NCBI GenBank assembly: GCA_024207135.1
Contig: CP042428.1
Span: 2,790,001-2,854,000 of the forward strand
Source of the DNA: Arthrobacter sp. C2
Lineage (GTDB): Bacteria > Actinomycetota > Actinomycetes > Actinomycetales > Micrococcaceae
Direction: 5' to 3'
DNA: 64,000 nucleotides
Shown here: positions 29,625-38,480 of the stretch, one piece after another
Layout: each line of letters begins with the position of its first letter
Position numbering within the stretch: the stretch's first letter is position 1
The notes under the pieces: model-generated
What the model saw: only the letters and a program-made list of their open reading frames with translations
What the model was told of the DNA's origin: nothing
The model's database searches: none
Position numbers and translations under genes: made by a program

Positions 29625-30923
29625 ATGATCACCATGGAAACGAGCGCCATTACGGAATCGAGGTGCCCGTTCACCGACCGGGCCTCGCACGCCGAGCCCG
29701 AGGAGGCAACTGCGCCCGCAGCCGCGGAATCATCCGTGCCGGTTGGCGCAACCCTCAATTTGCCGGTCGCGGACTGGGTCGAGGTCGAACAGCTGCGCGT
29801 CGATCCCTACCCAACCTATGCGCGACTGCGTGATGAATCACCCGTGGTTTGGGTCCCCTCCATCAAAAAGGTTCTGGTCGCGTCCTTCGCCGGATGCCTC
29901 TTCGGGGAACAGCACCCTGACATATTTTCCAACGACGTTTCCGGAGCACACATGACCCGGGCGTTCGGCGGGCAGCCGATGATCCGCAAAGACGGAGCCG
30001 CCCACGCTGCCGAACGCAGCGTCATCAATCCCACGTTGCGACCGAAGAAAATCGCCCAGGTCTGGGAACAACGGTTTCGATCCAACACCGACACCTACTT
30101 GGATGCGTTGGAAGCAGCCGGTCCAGGTGCCGACCTCAACGAGGTCTTCGCTGCCCCGTTGGCTGCCAAGAACCTCATCGATCTGCTGGGCCTGACTGGC
30201 GTCTCCCCCACGGATCTTGCCCGGTGGTCGGCGGATTTCATTGCCGGGGCAGGAAACGTCCTCGGTAACGAAGACATCTGGCTTCGCTGCCGGCGTTCTC
30301 GAGCGGAAGTGGATGTTGCCCTTGACGAGGCGCTCCCGAGACTCCGGAAGCACCCCGACGACTCCATGACCTCGTTGCTGCTACATGCCGACATGCCGCT
30401 CGAAAGCGTCCGGGCCAATGTCATTCTTGCCATCTCGGGCGGAGTCAGCGAGCCGCAGCACATCACTACATCGAGCGTCTCGCTGTTGACGCAGCATCCC
30501 GAACACCTGGCCTGGGCACGCGCGGATCCCAAGAACTTCGCTCACGTATTCCAGGAAACCGTGAGGTTCCAGAGCCCGATCGGCATGGTCACGCGCGAAA
30601 CCAAGACCAGCACCGAAATCGATGGTTTCCAGATCCCCGCGGGCAGCCAAATCGGCCTCTTGGTGGCCTCCGCCAACAGGGACGCGAGCAATTTCGAAGA
30701 CCCCGAACATTTCAATCCCCGCCGTTCGGAACGCCGCCATTTGGGGTTCGGAAGCGGGAACCACATGTGTGCCGGGAAGTGGGCTGCCGAGACAGCCATC
30801 GGAAACGTCGCGGTCCCGGCACTCTATGAGCGTTTCCCCCAACTGAGCACGGATCCGGCGAACCCCGGGATCAAGGACGGATGGGCATTTCGGGGATTCA
30901 AGTCCCTTCCCGTCATTTGGTAG
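29625..30923 (+). CDS. Cytochrome P450, CYP255 (GcoA)-like, probable aryl O-demethylase
   Basis: A 432-residue soluble P450. The haem loop is LGFGSGNHMCAGKWAAE with Cys382; ExxR is Glu311-Arg314. The I-helix reads SGGVSEPQH (271-279): a Glu-Pro pair stands where most P450s have the acid-alcohol (D/E-T) pair. From memory, guaiacol demethylase GcoA has Q-E-P at the same place, and the end of the protein (GWAFRGFKSLPV) also resembles GcoA's GWGFRGPTSL. So O-demethylation of a methoxylated aromatic is the best guess. GcoA uses a one-piece reductase GcoB; here a separate ferredoxin and reductase follow. CYP199A-type methoxybenzoate demethylases are the alternative. GAGGA lies seven bases before the ATG. 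Confidence 0.85.
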   Translation: MITMETSAITESRCPFTDRASHAEPEEATAPAAAESSVPVGATLNLPVADWVEVEQLRVDPYPTYARLRDESPVVWVPSIKKVLVASFAGCLFGEQHPDIFSNDVSGAHMTRAFGGQPMIRKDGAAHAAERSVINPTLRPKKIAQVWEQRFRSNTDTYLDALEAAGPGADLNEVFAAPLAAKNLIDLLGLTGVSPTDLARWSADFIAGAGNVLGNEDIWLRCRRSRAEVDVALDEALPRLRKHPDDSMTSLLLHADMPLESVRANVILAISGGVSEPQHITTSSVSLLTQHPEHLAWARADPKNFAHVFQETVRFQSPIGMVTRETKTSTEIDGFQIPAGSQIGLLVASANRDASNFEDPEHFNPRRSERRHLGFGSGNHMCAGKWAAETAIGNVAVPALYERFPQLSTDPANPGIKDGWAFRGFKSLPVIW

Positions 30924-30980
30924 ACCGCAAGACAACCAAGCTATGCACCGACGCCGCACAACGAAGTGAAAGGAATCAGC

Positions 30981-32309
30981 ATGCAAATTGACACTCGCAT
31001 CGCCTCCGCAAGCGAAAAAGCCCGCACGCGAGAAATCCGTAAGGTAGTTTTCTCCAGCTATTTCGGCACAGCCGTCGAGTTCTACGATTTCCTCCTATAC
31101 GCGACGGCCTCCGCTGTTGTCTTCGGACCTGTCTTCTTCTCCGACCTTTCCCCATGGGCAGGCATCGTGGCCTCCTATGGAACGTTTGCCACCGGATATC
31201 TCGCGCGCCCCTTGGGCGGAATCATCTTCGGTCACTTCGGGGACAAAGTGGGCCGCAAGAAGCTGTTGGTCATTTCCATGCTCATGATGGGGTTGGCCTC
31301 CACTGCGATCGGTCTTGTGCCTCCGTCAGCAATGATCGGCTCCTGGGCCGCAGTCATCCTCGTGACCCTGCGCGTCATCCAAGGAATCGCCGTGGGCGGC
31401 GAATGGGGTGGGGCCGCACTGATGGCCTTGGAGCACGCTGACTCCAAGAAGCGCGGATTTGCAGCGTCATTCGTCAACGCAGGGGCTCCGAGCGGTTCGG
31501 TCTTGGGACTGATCATTATGGGACTCTTCTCTTCTCTTCCCCAGGAGCAATTCCTCAGCTGGGGCTGGCGCGTGCCTTTCCTGCTGTCGTTCGTGCTGCT
31601 TCTCGTCGGGTTGTACATTCGCAAAAACGTTTCCGAGAGCCCCATCTTCCTTCAAGCGAGCGAGCAGCAAACCGCCAAGGGCCAAGAACCAGCCCGCTCA
31701 CCCCTCGTGCAAGTTCTACGTCGCCCCAAGGGCCTGCTTGTGGTGATCTTCGCGGCGATGTCAGCCTTCGCATTGCAGACCACGTTGTCGACCTTCGCTA
31801 TCACGTTCACGGTGTCTCACGGCGTTGCGCGCCAGGATGTCATGTTCATGTTTGCCATTGCCGGAGTGATCAGCATCTTCACGACTCTGTTATTCGGTCG
31901 GCTCTCGGACCGATGGGGCAGGCGTCCGTTGATGATCGTTGGCAACGTTGCATTTCTGCTCGTCTTGCCAGTGGTTTTCCCGCTCTTGGCTTCGGGCAAC
32001 CTCTTTCTCATCTTCCTGGGATTCGCTCTGGGGATCATCACCCAGACGGTCATCTACGGACCCATGGCGGCGTTCATTGCAGAACGGTTCGGCACCAAGT
32101 CCCGCTACACCGGAGCATCCATGGGCTACCAGCTGGCAACGGTTTTGGGCGCCGGGTTCACCCCCGCGATCCTGGCATCGCTCTACGCACCGGCTCAGGC
32201 GACCGGTCCAGTCATGGTGTACCTCGGCACCCTTGCGGTCATCAGCTTGGTCACCGTCATCTTCATGAAGGAATCCAAGGACAACGACCTGAGCTCAGTT
32301 TCCAATTAG
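30981..32309 (+). CDS. MFS transporter, metabolite:H+ symporter (MHS) family, in the P450 operon
   Basis: A 442-residue permease with GTAVEFYDFLLYATASAVVFG, GHFGDKVGRKK and GGEWGGAALMALEHA. The ATG at 30981 with AAAGGA in front is preferred over a GTG at 30966. It lies 57 bp after the P450 gene and 46 bp before the ferredoxin gene on the same strand, so it most likely imports the P450 substrate. Base use is less GC-rich than the pca and gbc genes nearby, as for the rest of this operon. Confidence 0.87.
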   Translation: MQIDTRIASASEKARTREIRKVVFSSYFGTAVEFYDFLLYATASAVVFGPVFFSDLSPWAGIVASYGTFATGYLARPLGGIIFGHFGDKVGRKKLLVISMLMMGLASTAIGLVPPSAMIGSWAAVILVTLRVIQGIAVGGEWGGAALMALEHADSKKRGFAASFVNAGAPSGSVLGLIIMGLFSSLPQEQFLSWGWRVPFLLSFVLLLVGLYIRKNVSESPIFLQASEQQTAKGQEPARSPLVQVLRRPKGLLVVIFAAMSAFALQTTLSTFAITFTVSHGVARQDVMFMFAIAGVISIFTTLLFGRLSDRWGRRPLMIVGNVAFLLVLPVVFPLLASGNLFLIFLGFALGIITQTVIYGPMAAFIAERFGTKSRYTGASMGYQLATVLGAGFTPAILASLYAPAQATGPVMVYLGTLAVISLVTVIFMKESKDNDLSSVSN

Positions 32310-32355
32310 CCATTACGACACCACTCAATCCCCACGACAACAAGGGAGTACCACC

Positions 32356-32676
32356 ATGATCACGGCAACTTTCAACAACTACATCGGTGGAGCTGAACTG
32401 GTAAAGATGGAACAGGGAGTCTCCATCATGAAAGCCGCCATCCTCAATGGCGTCGGAAACATCGTCGGCGAGTGCGGGGGCCAGGCCATGTGTGCCACCT
32501 GCCACGTGATTGTTCGACCTGAACACCGCGAGCAGCTGCCTCCGCTGAGCGAAGACGAAGACGAGATGCTTGATTGTGCGGCCACAGCCAGAGCGGAAGG
32601 TTCACGGTTGGGATGCCAACTCAAGGCCGGAGAACACTTTTCCACCATTGAAGTCGACCTGCCGGAGACCCAGTAA
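32356..32676 (+). CDS. [2Fe-2S] ferredoxin, putidaredoxin type
   Basis: A 106-residue ferredoxin with cluster ligands Cys40, Cys46, Cys49 and Cys87 (GECGGQAMCATCH and RLGCQL). The spacing agrees almost exactly with putidaredoxin and adrenodoxin-type proteins that serve P450s. It hands electrons from the following reductase to the P450. Its stop overlaps the reductase start by one base (TAATG). Confidence 0.93.
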   Translation: MITATFNNYIGGAELVKMEQGVSIMKAAILNGVGNIVGECGGQAMCATCHVIVRPEHREQLPPLSEDEDEMLDCAATARAEGSRLGCQLKAGEHFSTIEVDLPETQ

Positions 32677-33935
32677 TGAACATCTCGGAACACCTCCAGA
32701 GCGCCGTGATCATCGGAACGGGACACTCAGGAGTTCAGGCGGCCGAGACTTTGAGGGAATCGGGCTGGACCGGACGAATCGTTCTCCTTGGCGAGGAGCA
32801 GCATGCCCCCTACCAAAGGCCTCCCCTGTCCAAGGACTACCTGGACTTGGACAAGGCAGCAGGACCGCTTCCTTTGCGGGCACCATCGTTCTTCGAGGAA
32901 CACCGGATCGAACTGCGTCTTGGTGTTCGGGTTGAGTCCATCGACCGTGCAGCCCGCTCGGTGCGGCTTTCCGGCCGCGAACAGGTACCGTTTTCCAAGC
33001 TTGTTATCGCCACCGGCGCTTCCAACCGGGCGCTGGATATCCCCGGGTCGGCGCTTTCAGGAATCGTGGGTCTGAAGTCGTTGGACGACGCAGGGAACCT
33101 GCGTGAACTCTTGGGTCCGGCCTGGAATATCGTGGTCGTTGGCGCGGGGTTCATCGGGCTTGAATTTGCCTCGGCGGCGCGCGCCATGGGGAAGAACGTG
33201 ACGGTACTTGAGTTTGCTGACCGTCCCATGTCCAGGGCCTTGAGCCCCGCCATGGGAGATTTCTTCGCCCGGCACCACGTGGACGCCGGAATCAACCTCC
33301 GCCTGAGCGAAGGCATAGCTTCCTTCCTTGGCGATGAGGACGGGAACGTGGCAACTGCGGTCTCGACATCGGGTTCTCAGTACGCCGCGGACCTCGTGGT
33401 GGTCGGCGTCGGAGTCGTCCCCAACACCGGACTGGCGCGGGCCGCCGGACTGCCAGTGGACAACGGGATCGTCGTGGACCACGACCTGCGGACCGAGGAC
33501 CCCGACATCTACGCCGTGGGCGACTGCGCTTCCTTCCCGAGCCCGACGGGCACCGGGCGCATCCGGTTGGAGTCGGTGCAGAACTCGACCGACCAAGCCA
33601 AGCACGCCGCGGGACAGATCGCCGGCGGCGCAGATGCACGGTACGAGCCGGTGCCGTGGTTCTGGTCGATCCAGGGCGGCGTTCGTCTGCAAATTGCCGG
33701 GTTGTCTTCACCCGGAAATGAGACGGTGCTGCGCGGGGACCCGGGCAGCGGCAAGTTCTCGGTGTTCTGCTTTGACGGGGAAGTCCTCACGGCCGTCGAA
33801 TCCGTCAACAGGCCCGGAGACCACGTTGCCGCAAGAAAGCTCCTGGGCCGGGTCCTGGCGGTGACGCCGGAGCAATGCGGCGACACGGCGTTCGATCTCA
33901 AATCCCAGTCGAATGCGTTGGCCCTGACCGGGTGA
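32676..33935 (+). CDS. NAD(P)H:ferredoxin reductase, FAD type
   Basis: A 419-residue putidaredoxin-reductase-like flavoprotein: N-terminal FAD fold (VIIGTGHSGVQAAETLRESG, where the second G-x-G position is T-G-H), FQRPPLSK-type segment YQRPPLSKDYL, NAD fold IVVVGAGFIGLEFASAARAMG, and a second FAD segment IYAVGDCASFPS. It completes the three-component P450 electron chain. One-base overlap with the ferredoxin gene implies coupled translation. A strong terminator follows. Confidence 0.93.
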   Translation: MNISEHLQSAVIIGTGHSGVQAAETLRESGWTGRIVLLGEEQHAPYQRPPLSKDYLDLDKAAGPLPLRAPSFFEEHRIELRLGVRVESIDRAARSVRLSGREQVPFSKLVIATGASNRALDIPGSALSGIVGLKSLDDAGNLRELLGPAWNIVVVGAGFIGLEFASAARAMGKNVTVLEFADRPMSRALSPAMGDFFARHHVDAGINLRLSEGIASFLGDEDGNVATAVSTSGSQYAADLVVVGVGVVPNTGLARAAGLPVDNGIVVDHDLRTEDPDIYAVGDCASFPSPTGTGRIRLESVQNSTDQAKHAAGQIAGGADARYEPVPWFWSIQGGVRLQIAGLSSPGNETVLRGDPGSGKFSVFCFDGEVLTAVESVNRPGDHVAARKLLGRVLAVTPEQCGDTAFDLKSQSNALALTG

Positions 33936-33941
33936 GCCCGC

Positions 33942-33991
33942 AGACGGACCATCGGTGCCAGGGTGCCTCCCTGCACCGATGGTCCGTCTTT
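33942..33991. terminator. Terminator between P450 operon and vanK (convergent)
   Basis: AGACGGACCATCGGTGC at 33942-33958 pairs with its complement at 33973-33989, a perfect 17-bp stem, followed by TT then G on the plus strand. It lies between two convergent genes and can serve both. Confidence 0.8.
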
Positions 33992-34071
33992 GGTGCATGG
34001 TCGCCAATCCGGAGCGCCGTCCGTTGCCCGGCCGCCGCCTCCACGGGAACGAGAGCATAGCTACTTAAGTG

Positions 34072-35436
34072 CTACCGTCCGTCAACAACCACAAGCGCCT
34101 CGACGTCGACGGCAGCGACCGGTTCGGCGGCCTGCGGCGAACGCATCAAGCCAATGGCCACTGCCGCGACCAAGACCACGATGCCCACGCCCAGGTACAG
34201 CTGCCCGGCGCTCCAGGCCGCATCCAGCAGTGCACCGGCTGCCAGCGGCGCGAGGATTGCGCCGAACCGCCCGATGCCAATTGCCCAACCGACGCCGGTG
34301 CCGCGTGTATGCGGGGCATAGGAGGCAGGTGCCAGCGTGTACAGGCCGGCAATGCAGCCATTGATGAGCATTCCAACGACGATGCCCATTCCAAAAGCCA
34401 GAGCCAGGATGCCGACGGCCGAAATGAACAACACCATCGTGATCGAGGAGAGCACGGTGAAGACCAGCAGCACCTTGCGCGTTTGCCACGTGGTGGTCAG
34501 CGCGCCAAAGAGCAAGGCTCCAAACGTCCCGCCAAGGGTCAGCATGAGCCCGCCGACCACGCCTTGGCTTTCGGTCATGCCGGCGGTCACCAACAGCTTT
34601 GGCGTCCAGCTGTTGACGAAGTAGAAGCCGAACATGGTGGCGAAGAAGGCGACCCAGATCAGGCCGGTGGCACGTCGGTTGGCCGGCGAGAACAGTGCCG
34701 TCACCTGCTGCCCCCTTACGCCACGGCCCGCGTTATGGCCGGCGAGGTCGGGAAGCAGGACCGTATCCTCTGCCAGACGGAGTTTGCGGGCAAGAACTGC
34801 GAGGCGTTTCCCGGCGCGCGGCGGCCTCTTGGTGATCAGGAAGTCCACTGACTCGGGCACGACCGCCAGCAACAGCAGGAAGGCTACGGTGGTGGCGATG
34901 CCGCCAAAGACGAAGACCGATCGCCAGCCGTGGGCGGCCTGCAGCGAGACCGCGGCCATGCCGCCTAGTGTGGCGCCGACGCCGTAGCCGGCGGTGTAGA
35001 TGCTCACGGCCATGCCGCGCCAGCGCTTGTTGGAGTACTCGCTGGTGATGACGTTGGTGCAGGCCAGGATGCCGCCGACGCCCAATCCGGTGGCCACGCG
35101 CCACAATCCAAGCTCGGTCACCGAATGCGCGGTAGAGGAAAGGAACATGCCGGCCGCGGCCAGCCCGGTGGTGAACAGCAGCATCGGGCGACGCCCGAAG
35201 ACGTCCGCAAAGGGTGCGAGGAACAGGGAACCGGCGGCCATGCCAAGGAGTCCGGCGCTGAGCAGAACACCAAGTTGGGAACCGCTGAGCCCGAATTCGG
35301 TGGAGACGCGGTTGGCGGTGAAGGCCATGGCCAACACATCGAACCCGTCGAGGGCGTTGAGTAAGGTGCAGACACCGACGACCACCCATTGGAAAGGGGC
35401 CATAGGAGAGGCGTCGATGCGTTCTCTGATATTCAT
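34072..35436 (-). CDS. vanK: MFS aromatic acid:H+ symporter, vanillate transporter
   Basis: A 454-residue permease of the aromatic acid:H+ symporter (AAHS) branch, like PcaK and VanK. The first-helix motif LLNALDGFDVLAMAFTA holds the DGxD-type signature, and the helix 2-3 loop reads APFADVFGRRPML. The start MNIRERIDASPMAPFQW at 35436 is typical; a GTG at 35463 lies upstream. It is the last gene of vanA-vanB-vanK, 87 bp after vanB, the same order as vanABK in Corynebacterium. Its likely cargo is vanillate, with protocatechuate and 4-hydroxybenzoate as possible extra substrates. Confidence 0.87.
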   Translation of the reverse strand: MNIRERIDASPMAPFQWVVVGVCTLLNALDGFDVLAMAFTANRVSTEFGLSGSQLGVLLSAGLLGMAAGSLFLAPFADVFGRRPMLLFTTGLAAAGMFLSSTAHSVTELGLWRVATGLGVGGILACTNVITSEYSNKRWRGMAVSIYTAGYGVGATLGGMAAVSLQAAHGWRSVFVFGGIATTVAFLLLLAVVPESVDFLITKRPPRAGKRLAVLARKLRLAEDTVLLPDLAGHNAGRGVRGQQVTALFSPANRRATGLIWVAFFATMFGFYFVNSWTPKLLVTAGMTESQGVVGGLMLTLGGTFGALLFGALTTTWQTRKVLLVFTVLSSITMVLFISAVGILALAFGMGIVVGMLINGCIAGLYTLAPASYAPHTRGTGVGWAIGIGRFGAILAPLAAGALLDAAWSAGQLYLGVGIVVLVAAVAIGLMRSPQAAEPVAAVDVEALVVVDGR

Positions 35437-35523
35437 GATGGTGCGCTTCCGTTTTTTGGACACGACAAATCACCCGCCAAGCCTCCGGACGGGAAACCTG
35501 GCGGGGAGTCAGCCGGGCTCCTG

Positions 35524-36531
35524 CTAGTTGGGTTCGATGGTGATCACGGCCGGTCCGGCGCCCGCATCGGTCCGGGAACCTGTCGGGGAGGTGACAGCGC
35601 GAGAGACGCAGCAGTTCATCTTCGTGCCCTGGCGCTGCTGGCGCTCGGAATAGAACACGTCGCGGTGGTCGATGGCACCGGAGAGCTCGGTGATGCGGAC
35701 CTCGCAGAGCCCGCATTCTCCCTTGCGGCAGTCGAACATCATCTCCGCGCCCGCGTCCTCGAGGGCCTCGAGCATGGAGCGGCCCTGCGGGACCGTGACC
35801 TCCAGGTTGAGCTTGGGAACCCTGACGATGAATTCCTCGGGGTCGTACCAGCCGCTGTTGCCGAAGGTCTCGTAACGAAGGTTGGGCAAATCCAGCTCGC
35901 GCTCCACCCAGGTGCGGCGCACCGCGTCCATCAGCCGGATGGGCCCGCACATGTACAGTTCGGTGTCCGCATCGGCGCGGCCCACCAGCGCGGGGACGCT
36001 CAGCGAGGAGCCCTCGTCATCGACGTGCACCTCGAGCCGCTCGCCGTGCAGGTCGGACAGCTCCGCCAGGTACGCCATGGCGCCCCGGCTGCGTCCGACG
36101 TACACCAGCGTGTAGTCGGCCTTCAGCCGTTTGAGCACCGCTGCCATGTTGGCGATTGCGGTGATGCCGATGCCTCCGGCGAGCAGGATGTAGCGCCGGG
36201 CGCCGACGCGCAGCGGGAAGTTCTGCAGCGGCTGGGTGATTTCAAGTCGCTGCCCCGGAACGAGTGAGTGCATGAAGATCGAGCCTCCCCGCGAGAGCGG
36301 CGCCTTCATCACGCTGATCACCAGCCGGGTCCCGTCGTGGTTCGATTCCACCACCGAGTAGGAGCGTTTTGCCTGTTCCCCGTTGATTTCGACCATCAGG
36401 TCCACGTGTGATCCCGGTTCGGCCTTGAGCGGCAGGGAGGGTATGAGCACGATGCGTGCAATGCCGTCGGCGACCGGAACCACCTGTTCGACGGTGGCCG
36501 ATTGCCAGGTTTCAATGTTGGTTGCTGCCAT
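35524..36531 (-). CDS. vanB: Vanillate O-demethylase reductase subunit
   Basis: A 335-residue class IA-type reductase: flavin domain with KRSYSVVES, NAD domain with YILLAGGIGITAIANMAAVL and LYMCGPIRLMDAV, and a C-terminal [2Fe-2S] ferredoxin domain with CRKGECGLC and a later cysteine in MNCCVSRAV. It moves electrons from NADH to VanA. It follows vanA with a 36-bp gap. The last 20 residues after the final cysteine pair are a slightly long tail. Phthalate-type reductases are close relatives; pairing with VanA and VanR settles the call. Confidence 0.93.
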   Translation of the reverse strand: MAATNIETWQSATVEQVVPVADGIARIVLIPSLPLKAEPGSHVDLMVEINGEQAKRSYSVVESNHDGTRLVISVMKAPLSRGGSIFMHSLVPGQRLEITQPLQNFPLRVGARRYILLAGGIGITAIANMAAVLKRLKADYTLVYVGRSRGAMAYLAELSDLHGERLEVHVDDEGSSLSVPALVGRADADTELYMCGPIRLMDAVRRTWVERELDLPNLRYETFGNSGWYDPEEFIVRVPKLNLEVTVPQGRSMLEALEDAGAEMMFDCRKGECGLCEVRITELSGAIDHRDVFYSERQQRQGTKMNCCVSRAVTSPTGSRTDAGAGPAVITIEPN

Positions 36532-36567
36532 GGTCCTTGTCCGTATCCTTCGCTGTCCGTCTCCGCC

Positions 36568-37662
36568 TTAGGCGGAGGCGGCCAGGCGTCCCTCGGCGGC
36601 CAGCATCGCTTCGAGGATGCGGCGCACCCACATGCCGCCCGAATCGATGTTCAGGTTGTAGAACTCGTAGTCCGGGTTGGCGTCGATGGCTGCCTGCTGG
36701 GCCATGAGCATTTCCTCGTCCTCGCCAAAGACCCCGTGCACGCCGTCGCGCAGCTGGGTGGTGATCAGCTGGCTGTCCAGGCAGTAGTTGCGCATGAAGG
36801 CCCAGAAATAATGGGAGGACCTGTCGGTTTCCGGGGTAATGGTGTTCATGACGAAGCCGTTGACGCCCTGGCTGCGGTCGCCCTCCGGTGCACCGGTGCC
36901 GGCCTTGGCCACCCCCACGTCGATGCTGATGGTGGAGGGCGCCTCGAAGTTGATGATCTGCCAGCGGTCGACCTTGCCCTCGAAACCGGGGAACTTGTCG
37001 CGCATGTTCTTGAGCCAAAACGGCGGGGCGTCGATGTTGTGCATCCAGCGCGTGACGGTCACCTTGTTGCCCTCGCGCACGGTGACAAAGTCGGACTCGC
37101 TGAGTTCCTCCTGGCCGATCGTGGAGGAATGGACGAACTCCTCATGGGTCAGGTCCATGAGGTTGTCCAGCACCAGCTGGAAGTTGCAGGCCGCGTGGAT
37201 GGTCAGCCCGTCTCCCGCCCACTCGTCGGACGTCATCTGGTGCATGTCCGGCACCAGATCCGGGTCGGCCAGCGTCGGGTCGCCCATCCAGATCCACACA
37301 TAGCGGTAGCGCTCCACGACGGGGAACGAGGGGACGGTGGCGGACGGGTTGATGGTTTCCTGCGCCGGCATGGAGACGCAGCGGCCGGCCGAGTTGTAGA
37401 TGATGCCGTGGTACGGGCACTGGATGGTGTCCTTTTCCATGGTCTTGCCCATGGACAGCGGTGCCAGCCGGTGCCAGCAGGCATCCGCCAGCGCGACGGC
37501 CCTGCCGTCCTCGGTGCGGTAGAGGGCCACGGGCCGGTTGGCAATGCGGCGGGACATCGGCTTGCGGGTGACCTCATGGTCCCAGCCGGCCACGTACCAG
37601 GCGTTCAGCGGGTGGGGCAGGACCTTGTTGGTGGTGGAGCTTGTCGTGGCGACGACGGTCAT
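36568..37662 (-). CDS. vanA: Vanillate O-demethylase oxygenase subunit
   Basis: A 364-residue Rieske oxygenase of the VanA/dicamba-demethylase branch. Rieske ligands are Cys62, His64, Cys82 and His85 (DACWHRLAP and CPYHG); the mononuclear iron site is in DNLMDLTHEEFVH with Asp170, His173 and His178. It converts vanillate to protocatechuate and formaldehyde. The start at 37662 (MTVVATTSST) has AAAGGA in front; a longer frame to 37689 runs into the operator. It is first in vanABK, divergent from vanR, with two operator boxes between them. Confidence 0.95.
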   Translation of the reverse strand: MTVVATTSSTTNKVLPHPLNAWYVAGWDHEVTRKPMSRRIANRPVALYRTEDGRAVALADACWHRLAPLSMGKTMEKDTIQCPYHGIIYNSAGRCVSMPAQETINPSATVPSFPVVERYRYVWIWMGDPTLADPDLVPDMHQMTSDEWAGDGLTIHAACNFQLVLDNLMDLTHEEFVHSSTIGQEELSESDFVTVREGNKVTVTRWMHNIDAPPFWLKNMRDKFPGFEGKVDRWQIINFEAPSTISIDVGVAKAGTGAPEGDRSQGVNGFVMNTITPETDRSSHYFWAFMRNYCLDSQLITTQLRDGVHGVFGEDEEMLMAQQAAIDANPDYEFYNLNIDSGGMWVRRILEAMLAAEGRLAASA

Positions 37663-37690
37663 GGGGTTTTCCTTTCGATACGGCAGCAAA

Positions 37691-37712
37691 ACTACCTATC
37701 GACATAGTTAGT
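37691..37712. promoter_or_regulatory. VanR-type operator box I (vanA side)
   Basis: The best copy of the 22-bp palindrome: ACTA-C-CTAT-CGAC-ATAG-T-TAGT, 16 of 22 positions paired in eight base pairs. It lies downstream of the predicted vanA transcription start, in the leader. It resembles, from memory, the published VanR site of Corynebacterium glutamicum (AACTAACTAA-n4-TTAGGTATTT). Confidence 0.75.
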
Positions 37713-37716
37713 GGTG

Positions 37717-37744
37717 TTGGTCATAGACTAACTGCGGATATAGT
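37717..37744 (+). promoter_or_regulatory. Predicted vanR promoter
   Basis: TTGGTC (37717-37722), 16-bp spacer, TATAGT (37739-37744), overlapping box II, which implies autoregulation. Confidence 0.5.
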
Positions 37745-37753
37745 GATTTGCAA
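37725..37753 (-). promoter_or_regulatory. Predicted vanA promoter
   Basis: On the minus strand TTGCAA (37753-37748), 17-bp spacer, TAGTCT (37730-37725). The -10 is identical to that of fdhA. Confidence 0.6.
37727..37748. promoter_or_regulatory. VanR-type operator box II (promoter core)
   Basis: ACTA-A-CTGC-GGAT-ATAG-T-GATT, a weaker copy centred 36 bp from box I. It spans from the last base of the vanA -35 to the fourth base of the vanA -10, and overlaps the vanR -10, so one bound dimer could shut both promoters. Confidence 0.65.
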
Positions 37754-37777
37754 CACCCGTGACCGCCGAAAGTTGCT

Positions 37778-38359
37778 ATGAGTCTCCGTAACGCATTGTT
37801 CGCCCTGCTCGTTGTCGAGCCGATGACCGGATACGACCTGCACAAGCAGTTCGAGTCCTCGGTCGGCCACGTGTGGCACGCCCCCGACTCGCAGATCTAT
37901 CCGGAGCTCAGGCGCATGGAGTCCGAGGGCCTGCTCGAAGGCGAGGAAATCCCCTGGGGCCCGCGTGGCAAGAAGCGCCAGTACCACGTGACCGAGGCGG
38001 GCAAGGCTGCATTCAGGAACTGGATGAACACCCCGCTGGAATACGCCCGCACCCGCGACCCCGCACACCTCAAGGCCGCCTATCTGGAATGGGCGGATCC
38101 GGATGCCGCCCGGGAGCAGTTGCGCGCCCACATCGAACACCACACGGGGCTTCTGGGCCAATGGCGCGAAAAGGTCAGGGAAATCGAGGATGGCTCCAGC
38201 GCCATGCTCAACCGGCGCCTGGCCAACACCCCGGAGGCCGACCGCGAAAAGACCAGCGCCTACAAGATCTACACCTACGAGGGGCTCATGTCCCAGGCGG
38301 AGGCAGAAATCGCCTGGGCCCGGCGCGGACTCAAGCTCATCGACCGGCTCAACGGCTGA
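37778..38359 (+). CDS. vanR: PadR-family regulator of vanillate catabolism
   Basis: A 193-residue PadR protein: N-terminal winged helix (MSLRNALFALLVVEPMTGYDLHKQF, then IYPELRRMESEGLLEGEE with the wing GKKRQYHVTEAG) and a C-terminal helical dimerisation domain (PadR Vir_act_alpha_C type) to residue 193. It is divergent from vanABK, like vanR in Corynebacterium, where VanR is a PadR repressor released by vanillate. The repeated 22-bp boxes at vanA, fdhA, ligM, metF and the 39.9-kb lipoprotein gene are its likely targets. Binding and effector are inferred. Confidence 0.87.
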   Translation: MSLRNALFALLVVEPMTGYDLHKQFESSVGHVWHAPDSQIYPELRRMESEGLLEGEEIPWGPRGKKRQYHVTEAGKAAFRNWMNTPLEYARTRDPAHLKAAYLEWADPDAAREQLRAHIEHHTGLLGQWREKVREIEDGSSAMLNRRLANTPEADREKTSAYKIYTYEGLMSQAEAEIAWARRGLKLIDRLNG

Positions 38360-38480
38360 CCGCCAGCCCCATTCGCCCCGAGCCGGCCACCGCTGGGCCG
38401 CCCTTGTAAACTCCCGGAACCTGTAGCTCAATGGCATGGAAGGCACTCGAGCGTGCCATGGCAAGACGGAGGATGGGAAC

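Noticed and set aside
38415-38470. tRNA-like beginning (CTGTAGCTCAATGGCA) before the VOC gene
   Set aside because: The rest does not fold as a cloverleaf: no anticodon arm or TTC loop follows. The later bases form only a local inverted repeat.
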